A DNA stretch of 64,000 bases, from the NCBI RefSeq assembly GCF_900129615.1, contig NZ_FQWI01000009.1:1-64000 (forward strand), given 5' to 3'. Position 1 is the stretch's first letter; every line of letters begins with the position of its first letter. Shown here in pieces: positions 57,516-64,000 of this stretch. The DNA comes from Pectobacterium carotovorum. GTDB lineage: Bacteria; Pseudomonadota; Gammaproteobacteria; Enterobacterales; Enterobacteriaceae. A model generated the notes under the pieces. The model was not told the DNA's origin. It did not search any database and saw only the letters and a program-made list of their open reading frames with translations. The translations under genes and the position numbers were made by a program.

Positions 57516-60245
57516 TCAGCTAGGTATGGTGTCCGTTTCGGTTTTCTTGCCAGTTGGCGGCGGCCCGAATTGGTTCCAGCGGTTAAGGCTCGGTGTCAGC
57601 AAGGGGAGCAGCAGAAACAGCGGTATGAGTAGGGTGAAGAAACTCATCACCCACGGCATATTGGAGCCGATATCGTTATAGCGTCGACGCGTCGCACTCA
57701 GCAGATTGAGCACGATGAGCACCATCAGTAGCCCTTCAATAGACGCCGGTGGCGACCCGATCCAGTCACTCGCGCGATAGAGAAAATAGCTTCCCAACCC
57801 GGCCTGCATCAGAAAACCGAGACGGCCGATGCGAGCGTTCGTGCGCCAGAGCTGCCACCAGTAGCTCTTTTTAGCCTGTGATGCCTGGAACTGACGTTCA
57901 CGCCGATCGGCACATTGCAGCAGCACTTTCGACACCAATCTCAGCGTAACGTCTTCGTGCGGATAGGACAGATGCTCAGTTAAAAATCCCTGATCGCTGT
58001 TATCGAATAAGGACGTGTCATCCTTCGCACAGTTCTGAATAAGCTTGCCGATGAGCGTGACCCGTTTGTCGTCGGAGAGCTGTTTTAGCTGTTTCTCCAG
58101 TTCATCCGACCCTTCGGTAAAGGCGGTACGGATCGCCTCTTCCTGTTCCGTTTCTACAGGAATAGCGGCAAGCCGCTCAAGGTGTTGCTCGGCCTGTCCT
58201 TCCTCTCCCACAAGGGCATAAAACGCGTGGAAAAAGATCTGGTAGATGATGGGCGATTTCGCCAGCTCCGCCTGCCAATGCTCATCGGTAAGATAAAAAT
58301 GGCTTGCAGCGGATTCGCTGTAAGTTTCCCTGCTGCCGAGATATTCCTCAATAGAAGCGGGGAAGTTCATCCAGCAGTGATAGTGCAGCGGATCGGTAAG
58401 TTCCAGCTGTTTTTTCAACGGCGTCACCGCATCACCAACGTGGCATTCCGCCTTGCGGAAGCGTTGAGAGAGCGAATGTGCAGGGTGGGTTAAGGCCAGT
58501 TCGGGCAGCACCGATTGACGCGGTAAACCCAGACAAGAGGCTGGATCGGTCATCATTAATGCGATCAGAATAGCCTGCCTCAGTTCCTCTTTAGCGCTGA
58601 GATCCTGCGGTTTCTCCACCCCTTGCGGCACCAGAGACGCATCGCACCGGTAGCGTGCGGACAGCTCGACCAGACAATCGTTGATCGGGTCGATTTCCTC
58701 TGTATGTATGCCGCTGTTGTACAGCTTGTTCAACTGATTCAGCGACAGCGGACGCCATTGTCGCAGCCAGGTTTGCGCTTGTAGCCAGGCGGACGATTTC
58801 TGGTTAGTGAACACGTTGGGCAACGCATCTTCTGACGGCGAATACAGCCATTCCGTGAAGGCGTGAATCGCACCGGAGGTGTCTAGCCAGGATAAGCGTT
58901 GTGCCGCCTGAAACTGCAATCCCTGTAAGATCAACGCATACAGCGGTTCGTCGGGCAACGGTTGCGCCAGAATGTCCTGCAACAGGCGTTCATTACCCAC
59001 GGTTAACATGCTGGCGTGCCAATACAGGCGATCCTGAATTGCGTCCCCGCTGTGTAGTAGCAGGTGTCGGTAGATGTCCTTCAGCTCCTGTTTACCCAAC
59101 TTCCATCTGGCGTAGCTTGCTGGCATGGACGACAGCGGCAGTTTCAGCGCTTCTCCCCAGCGTATCAGCATCTGGGTGTTGTGCTGAGAAATGAAGAAAC
59201 GCTGGCGTGGATCGTCCAGCGCTAACCCTGTCAGATCTGGCGCTGGCGTAGAGTTGAACGACTGAATCAGTAAGGGAAGGGCATCCGGTTGATGCTGTTT
59301 ACACCAGTTAATCAGCCATTGTTCCGCCTGCGCATGGTGGGTTTGTTGATAAAGCGTCAGCCACAGCGTGAAGGCCTGCTCGTTCTCTCCGGTAAGCGAA
59401 CAGAGGCTGGCGCTGAGTTCGAGCCATTCCGCATCGTTCTGGGCCGCATCCAACTGTTGCAGACAGTAATCGCGCAGGGTGGCGTTGGGAACACCGGCGT
59501 GGCTGTGCCAGCGCGCGAGCTTTTGCATCAGCGCCGGGCTGTCGGGCCAATAAATCGCGGTCGGAGTGCGCAGCAACGTGCCCAATATAAACGCTGGTCG
59601 ATTCCAGTACGTCCCATTCGCCTGCTGGAAGTAGAAGATGGTTTCCAACTGTGCGGGCAGGTTTAGGTGCGATAGCAGGGAAAAATCAAACAGATCCTCA
59701 TAGCCGAGCGAGTCGAGGAAGTGGCGGACATCTTCCACTCCGTCGCCGGACAGCTCCCCTTGCCGCTGCTGCCAGCGCAGGCGTTCGGCCAGCACGCGGA
59801 CACAGAGGATTGAGATGCAAGACTCGCGCATCAGTCGCTGAAGCAGCGGCCAGCGAATACGATCGATTACCTCAAAAGCCTGCTGATTCAGCAATTGAAC
59901 GTAGCGTTCCCAATACAGTGGAACGAAGCGCTCTTCTGGATTGTTTAACAGCAGCTCAAACGCGTTAACCAGCACTTCTATCTGGGGATCGGCCTGCTCG
60001 GCAGAGTCACTCTCGGTTGCCGATGAGGCATTTTGTGATTCGGCAGGGGTCTGCTCTTCTTCATCCAACAGTACGGGATTTTTCGCCAGCTTACAGGCGG
60101 TATCGTACGCCTCGCGCAGCTGTTTAAAGCCCTCGGGGTCGGTTTCCGGGTGAAACTGCGGCACTTTTTGACGATAAGCCTGACGGATAACATCCAGATC
60201 CTGAGTCGGCTCAATGCCTAGCCGCTGCCAGCACAGTGTGTCCAT
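57516..60245 (-). CDS. Large membrane J-domain-like protein, HscC partner (DjlB/DjlC type)
   Basis: A 909-residue protein. Residues 1-58 form a J-like domain (LGIEPTQDLDVIRQAYRQK, then FHPETDPEGFKQLREAYD) with HPE in place of the HPD that most J-proteins need to stimulate Hsp70. The long middle region is helical and rich in Leu/Trp, without motifs I recognise. The last 100 residues carry three or so membrane helices around a DUF805-like RRRYNDIG motif. It ends 45 bases from hscC, convergent, and its start overlaps the stop of the DUF1266 gene by one base (TAATG). It is far longer than a simple DjlC homologue; a partnership with HscC is inferred from context. Confidence 0.8.
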   Translation of the reverse strand: MDTLCWQRLGIEPTQDLDVIRQAYRQKVPQFHPETDPEGFKQLREAYDTACKLAKNPVLLDEEEQTPAESQNASSATESDSAEQADPQIEVLVNAFELLLNNPEERFVPLYWERYVQLLNQQAFEVIDRIRWPLLQRLMRESCISILCVRVLAERLRWQQRQGELSGDGVEDVRHFLDSLGYEDLFDFSLLSHLNLPAQLETIFYFQQANGTYWNRPAFILGTLLRTPTAIYWPDSPALMQKLARWHSHAGVPNATLRDYCLQQLDAAQNDAEWLELSASLCSLTGENEQAFTLWLTLYQQTHHAQAEQWLINWCKQHQPDALPLLIQSFNSTPAPDLTGLALDDPRQRFFISQHNTQMLIRWGEALKLPLSSMPASYARWKLGKQELKDIYRHLLLHSGDAIQDRLYWHASMLTVGNERLLQDILAQPLPDEPLYALILQGLQFQAAQRLSWLDTSGAIHAFTEWLYSPSEDALPNVFTNQKSSAWLQAQTWLRQWRPLSLNQLNKLYNSGIHTEEIDPINDCLVELSARYRCDASLVPQGVEKPQDLSAKEELRQAILIALMMTDPASCLGLPRQSVLPELALTHPAHSLSQRFRKAECHVGDAVTPLKKQLELTDPLHYHCWMNFPASIEEYLGSRETYSESAASHFYLTDEHWQAELAKSPIIYQIFFHAFYALVGEEGQAEQHLERLAAIPVETEQEEAIRTAFTEGSDELEKQLKQLSDDKRVTLIGKLIQNCAKDDTSLFDNSDQGFLTEHLSYPHEDVTLRLVSKVLLQCADRRERQFQASQAKKSYWWQLWRTNARIGRLGFLMQAGLGSYFLYRASDWIGSPPASIEGLLMVLIVLNLLSATRRRYNDIGSNMPWVMSFFTLLIPLFLLLPLLTPSLNRWNQFGPPPTGKKTETDTIPS

Positions 60246-60973
60246 TATATTTCCGCTTCTGGTAAGGACTCGGGCTTATCCATTTCTATCGGATCAACAT
60301 CCCAGTCGAGGTCATGAATCGGGCAGTCCGGGTGGGTATAGAGCGTGCCGATCTGGTCAATGTAGTCAGGAATCTGGCTACAGTTGCTGAAAATGTAGCG
60401 CTGGCATTCTGGATCTTCCTCATCCGAGCCGAGCCAGTAGGTGCGGCCGATCAGGAACGCGGCGTAATAATTTTCCCAACTGCGGTAATAGTAACGCGCC
60501 CTGTCGGCTAGCCGGGTGTGAATCCACAGGTTCTCTTTTTCGCTAATCCAGCCGTTGAGTAATCCGATGCGGCTCAGGAAACTCATGCGACCCAGATCCC
60601 AGGCGCGGATCCCGCCTTCACCGCATAGCGCAGCCGTTTCGCTCACCAGTGCGAGTGCACCCTGTACGTCTTCAGATTGATTGGCGCAGTGCTGCTGCCA
60701 TTCGGATGCCGTCAGGTGGTGCCAAAGATGATAGTAATACGCCAGACGCTCGGCGTGGCCGCCGTCTGTCATATCGTTAATCATTGAGATCAGTCCTTCG
60801 CGGGACGTAATACCCCAACTGTTGCTCAGGCTGATGGTTTCACCGGGCTCATAAAAGGTCGGATCGCAGAAGCGGGCGTCGTACTTGATATTGAGTGCGA
60901 CCATCGGGGCGGAAAGCGCCATCAGCCAGCGCTGATATTCAGGTTCCATCAGAATAACGTCCAATTCCATCAT
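60245..60973 (-). CDS. DUF1266 domain-containing protein (YbeR/YbeU type)
   Basis: A 242-residue cytoplasmic protein. The DUF1266 core is seen in SLSNSWGITSREGLISMIN and in GGIRAWDLGRMSFLSRIGLLNGW, then RSWENYYAAFLIGRTYW. The function is unknown. In E. coli DUF1266 proteins (YbeR, YbeU) also sit beside J-like proteins and HscC. It is translationally coupled to the J-like gene by a one-base stop-start overlap. Two adjacent ATGs (60973 and 60970) could start it. Confidence 0.85.
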   Translation of the reverse strand: MMELDVILMEPEYQRWLMALSAPMVALNIKYDARFCDPTFYEPGETISLSNSWGITSREGLISMINDMTDGGHAERLAYYYHLWHHLTASEWQQHCANQSEDVQGALALVSETAALCGEGGIRAWDLGRMSFLSRIGLLNGWISEKENLWIHTRLADRARYYYRSWENYYAAFLIGRTYWLGSDEEDPECQRYIFSNCSQIPDYIDQIGTLYTHPDCPIHDLDWDVDPIEMDKPESLPEAEI

Positions 60974-61356
60974 GGTTAGCGTGCGATCGTACTGTATGTA
61001 GCCCGTCTGGAAAACGAAAAATATCCCACGCTAAAGTGGTTTTTTATACAGATTGGATTTTTATACAAGTTGGAATCAGCCGTGCAATGGGCACGTTTTC
61101 CAGACACCAGAGTAAGGTGATTACGCCTGTCAGGTGAAGACTCGAAACTGAACGCTCCTTTTACTACGCCCCTCTCACTTATGAGAAGTGGACTGTCATT
61201 TATGACTATACCTTTTTGGCTCTGCTGCTTTTATGCTGCGAGGATTACGGAATCCTGCCACTTCACTAGGTTTTGCGCTGGTTTTGTTCCTGTCCTTCCC
61301 GTTTTTGATACATGAATCAGAAAGGGGACTCAGAGTCGTGAATTGACGGAGAAAAG
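60974..61356. other. Gap between DUF1266 and MBL genes
   Basis: 383 bases between divergent genes. Seen in it are a tandem pair of 17-bp repeats (61041-61057 and 61058-61074, two mismatches) and a small CCAC/GTGG hairpin just before them. A 37-codon ATG frame at 61202 has no ribosome site or recognisable product and is not called. The composition suggests a junction of acquired DNA. Confidence 0.5.
61041..61074. repeat. Tandem 17-bp direct repeat
   Basis: TTTTTATACAGATTGGA is followed at once by TTTTTATACAAGTTGGA: two abutting 17-mers with two differences. It lies 68 bases upstream of the DUF1266 start. Confidence 0.6.
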
Positions 61357-62712
61357 ATGACACAGTATTTCGACGGAAAACTGAGGAAAGCGACATTGTT
61401 GCTCACAACAGTTATGGCACTGACGGCGGCAGGCTACGCAGGTGCGCATGAAGAAACTGCGGGCGAAAAAACGCTGCTCGCACATAATGCAGATTTTCAG
61501 AAGCAGATAGTGGAAGTCGCAAAAGGCGTTTATGTGGCTGTTGGGTATTCGGCTGCAAACGTGGCCCTGATTCAGGGAAGAGATGGCGCGATTATCGTGG
61601 ATACGTCGGCGAATCCTGTGGATGCAAAAGCGATCATTGAAGCATTCGGCAGCCGTATGGCTCGGCCTGTGCAAGCTATCATTTACACACATAACCATCC
61701 CGATCACTCCGGCGGCGCGACGGTTTTTGCCGGTAATGACAAGCCAGAAATTATCAGCCACCGTCTTTTGGTTACAGCAAAACCGGATACCGGTCGTGGC
61801 AAGCGTGAGGGCGGTGATGCCTTCGGGACTTCCTTGCCTGATGACCAGTTTATCAATGCGGGCACGCAGCTTGAATATGGTCGTAAAACGCCACACACCC
61901 GTGAAGGTTTTCTGCCACCGACCCAAACATTTGACGGTGACAGCAAGACCCTGACCCTTTCAGGCGTAAAAATGGAACTTCTCCATACGCCGGGTGAGTC
62001 TGACGAAAACACAGCGGTCTGGCTGCCTGAGCAGAAGGTCTTGCTGGCGGGTGATAATTTTCTGAAAACCTTTCCGAACATCGCCCCGCTACGTGGTCTG
62101 CCAACTCGTAAGATTGATGAATGGATTGCCAGTCTGGACAAAATAATTGCACTGAACGCAGAGCACCTCATTCCTGGGCACATGCAGCCAGTCGGCGGTG
62201 CTGCCGACGTCAAGGCCGCGCTGACCGCTTACCGAGACGGTATCAAAAGCGTCTGGGATCAGACGATGGCTGGTATCGCCAAAGGAATGACGCCGGATGA
62301 ACTGGTACAGACGGTGAAACTGCCCCCAGAGTTGGCAAAAAATCCTTATCTACAGGAATATTACGGCAGCGTCGCGTTTACTGTACGCGGTATTTACGTG
62401 CAGCAGGCGGGCTGGTTTGACGGCAATGCCACGCACATCTATCCGCTGACTGAGAAGGATAGAGCCACACGGTTACTGGCTATGACCGGAGGTCAGGCGA
62501 CGATGCTTAAAAGCGCGGAGAAAGCCCTGTCGTCCGGCGATTTCCAGTGGGCTGCTGAACAGGCAGATTACGTGCTGGCCGTTGAACCCTATAATTCAGA
62601 AGCCAGAAAGATTAAAGCAGACGCGCTGACCGAACTGGGCGAACGTCAGGATAACGCCACTGCGCGTAATTATTACCTGACTGCGGCGCAGTATCTGAAG
62701 AAAAATCCCTAA
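61357..62712 (+). CDS. Exported MBL-fold alkyl/aryl-sulfatase-like hydrolase
   Basis: A 451-residue precursor. A signal peptide spans about residues 10-30 (LLLTTVMALTAAGYAGAH). The metallo-beta-lactamase core binds two zincs through HNHPDH (His112, His114, Asp116, His117), the PGESDENTAVW and LAGDNFL segments, and PGHMQP. The C-terminal 150 residues resemble the alkylsulfatase dimerisation domain (EYYGSVAFTVRGIYVQQAGW). The SCP2-like third domain of SdsA1/YjcS-type enzymes (about 650 residues) is absent, so this is a shorter class. Release of sulfate from alkyl sulfates is likely but unproven. GGAG precedes the ATG, and a terminator follows. Confidence 0.85.
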   Translation: MTQYFDGKLRKATLLLTTVMALTAAGYAGAHEETAGEKTLLAHNADFQKQIVEVAKGVYVAVGYSAANVALIQGRDGAIIVDTSANPVDAKAIIEAFGSRMARPVQAIIYTHNHPDHSGGATVFAGNDKPEIISHRLLVTAKPDTGRGKREGGDAFGTSLPDDQFINAGTQLEYGRKTPHTREGFLPPTQTFDGDSKTLTLSGVKMELLHTPGESDENTAVWLPEQKVLLAGDNFLKTFPNIAPLRGLPTRKIDEWIASLDKIIALNAEHLIPGHMQPVGGAADVKAALTAYRDGIKSVWDQTMAGIAKGMTPDELVQTVKLPPELAKNPYLQEYYGSVAFTVRGIYVQQAGWFDGNATHIYPLTEKDRATRLLAMTGGQATMLKSAEKALSSGDFQWAAEQADYVLAVEPYNSEARKIKADALTELGERQDNATARNYYLTAAQYLKKNP

Positions 62713-62741
62713 CCTGCTACCCTTGCTTTAATGCCCTTCTC

Positions 62742-62772
62742 GAATGCCGGATTTATCCGGCATTCTGCTTTT
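62742..62772 (+). terminator. Rho-independent terminator after the MBL gene
   Basis: A perfect 10-bp stem GAATGCCGGA / TCCGGCATTC with a TTTA loop, then TGCTTTTA. Confidence 0.85.
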
Positions 62773-62834
62773 ATCAACGTCTGTTTAGGTGCCTGTAAAA
62801 CCTGCCCAGCGTACCGCGTAAAAAGGAGACTGAT

Positions 62835-63218
62835 ATGAATATTTCCGGAGAGTTGACCGCGTTCATCATGGATCAGCTCTCACCACTCGGTCGTTTTGTT
62901 CCGCGTAAGATGTTTGGCTGTCTGGCGATTTTTCACGATGGTTTAATGGTTTTACTTATCAACAATCAGGGTGAAGTTTTCGTTAAAACAGACGACCGGA
63001 ATCGCAGCCTTTTTGATAAGGTTGGGTGCCCGCCGTTCACCTACACCCGCCGTGGGGAGGATGGCAAGCTCAAAACCATTTGTCTGTCTTTCTCACAGTT
63101 GCCGGATGACGCGATGGAAGAGCAGGAAACGTTTGTCCGTTGGGTGGCATCGGGTATTGAGGCCGCACGAGGCACTGCGCTCCCGAAAGGTAAATCTACC
63201 AACGCGCCAGCTCCGTGA
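62835..63218 (+). CDS. TfoX N-terminal-domain protein
   Basis: A 127-residue cytoplasmic protein made essentially of a single TfoX/Sxy N-terminal domain: RKMFGCLAIFHDGLMVLLI is the typical RxMFGxxG-type core, with FVKTDD and the later FTYTRRGEDGKLK following. It lacks the C-terminal TfoX domain of the competence regulator Sxy, so a competence role should not be assumed. AGGAG lies 6 bases before the ATG. It has its own gap after the MBL-gene terminator and no close partner. Confidence 0.85.
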   Translation: MNISGELTAFIMDQLSPLGRFVPRKMFGCLAIFHDGLMVLLINNQGEVFVKTDDRNRSLFDKVGCPPFTYTRRGEDGKLKTICLSFSQLPDDAMEEQETFVRWVASGIEAARGTALPKGKSTNAPAP

Positions 63219-63498
63219 ATTATTTTAGCTGTCCATAAGAGGTTACCGAGCAAAACGCAGCCCTGGCGTGGTTGATTTTCCGAATGCTACGTTGCCCCCT
63301 TTATCTGCCTGAATCTCGGTAGCTTTCAATCGAATGAGAAACGGCCATGTTTCACAATTTACTGATTTAAGACGATAAAAATGGCTGGTTTGCGGGGCGG
63401 TTCGCAGGGTGAAGTGTTTGACGGGATATTTTCCGTCGCAGACGGTTATACTGTCGGTTAATCGACGTTATTTATAAAAACTTCACCGGAAAGCAAGC

Positions 63499-64000
63499 AT
63501 GCTAAGTTACCGCCACAGTTTCCATGCCGGCAATCATGCCGACGTGCTGAAACACACCGTTCAGAGCCTGATCATCACTGCCCTGAAAGAGAAAGAAAAA
63601 CCTTTCCTGTATCTGGATACCCATGCGGGTGCTGGTCGCTATCAGCTCAGCGGCGAACACGCCGAGCGCACGGGGGAGTATCTGGATGGCATCGCGAAAA
63701 TCTGGCAGCGTGACGATATTCCGGCTGAACTCGAACCTTACATGCAGGCCGTACGCACCTATAACCACAACGGCCAACTGCGCTATTACCCGGGTTCTCC
63801 GCTGATTGCGCGCCAGTTGCTGCGCGAGCAGGACAAGCTCCACCTGACCGAGCTGCATCCCAGCGATTTCCCGCTGCTGCGCAATGAATTTCAGAAAGAT
63901 TCGCGTACCAAAGTGCTGCGTGACGATGGCTATCAGCAGTTGAAATCACAGCTTCCGCCGCTTTCCCGTCGCGGTTTCATGTTGATCGACCCGCCGTATG
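63499..64000 (+). CDS. rlmJ: 23S rRNA (adenine-2030-N6)-methyltransferase RlmJ, partial
   Basis: The first 167 codons of a gene that runs off the window. The sequence MLSYRHSFHAGNHADVLKH is that of RlmJ (YhiR). RlmJ methylates A2030 of 23S rRNA. The SAM-binding motif lies in YLDTHAGAGRY, and the catalytic DPPY is the last thing visible (LIDPPY). In E. coli it is the direct neighbour of prlC; here about 13.8 kb of other genes intervene. GGAAAGC precedes the ATG. Confidence 0.97.
   Translation, partial: MLSYRHSFHAGNHADVLKHTVQSLIITALKEKEKPFLYLDTHAGAGRYQLSGEHAERTGEYLDGIAKIWQRDDIPAELEPYMQAVRTYNHNGQLRYYPGSPLIARQLLREQDKLHLTELHPSDFPLLRNEFQKDSRTKVLRDDGYQQLKSQLPPLSRRGFMLIDPPY

Noticed and set aside
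61202-61315. 37-codon ATG frame in the DUF1266-MBL gap
   Set aside because: No ribosome site, Cys-rich product of no recognisable kind, and cannot be told from chance.

Overview
The window is chromosomal DNA of a gamma-proteobacterium of the order Enterobacterales. Protein after protein reads as a close relative of Escherichia coli, but the gene order, a full-length ERIC/IRU repeat and the accessory content fit a soft-rot enterobacterium, most likely Pectobacterium. The genus is an inference from memory of gene content and was not tested by any search. There is no sign of a plasmid, prophage, insertion sequence or CRISPR array.

Bases 1-19,700 follow the E. coli rrnA-to-yiiD order: the 3' end of a 5S rRNA, mobBA, yihD, srkA-dsbA, polA, the Spot 42 sRNA gene spf, engB, yihI, hemN, the tiny gene yshB, glnALG with its sigma54/NtrC control region, typA, yihX, dtd and fabY. 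The E. coli genes yihF, yihG and csrC are missing from their usual places. Bases 19,900-31,200 hold yicH, xanP, recG, trmH, spoT, rpoZ and gmk on the minus strand (gltS is absent), with ligB divergent. Bases 31,400-37,100 are more mosaic: eptB, an isolated tRNA-Pro(TGG), an AT-rich gap, an Ail/OmpX-type outer-membrane protein, a CSS/EAL cyclic-di-GMP phosphodiesterase and an AraC-type regulator. Bases 37,300-49,700 return to the E. coli yhiN-pitA-uspB-uspA...rsmJ-prlC order, with gdhA, an FAD oxidoreductase and a periplasmic nucleotidase between uspA and rsmJ. rlmJ, which follows prlC in E. coli, appears only at 63,499 and runs off the window.

The roughly 13.8 kb between prlC and rlmJ is accessory DNA. 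It carries (a) a self-contained cell-surface-signalling iron or heme uptake unit: a TonB-dependent receptor with an N-terminal signalling domain, a FecI-type ECF sigma factor, a FecR-type anti-sigma and a dedicated TonB; (b) a chaperone unit of HscC, a large membrane J-domain-like protein and a DUF1266 protein, beside a YghW-like protein; and (c) an MBL-fold alkylsulfatase-like enzyme and a TfoX N-terminal-domain protein.

The most interesting new signals are regulatory or structural. A bipartite motif (TTTTTCTGCCCGAT, 14 bases, GACCTAC) occurs with identical spacing upstream of both the receptor and the tonB gene, and is a candidate promoter for the ECF sigma factor. The sigma gene itself has a sigma70 promoter abutting a Fur-like box. 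A 23-codon ORF is coupled to tonB by a TAATG overlap. Two intergenic repeats (about 8679-8779 and 13571-13647) share a hairpin layout with base changes that preserve pairing, and one of them encodes the C-terminus of an overlooked 56-residue membrane protein. A perfect PurR-like palindrome lies upstream of xanP and a 22-bp inverted repeat abuts the uspA -10 element.
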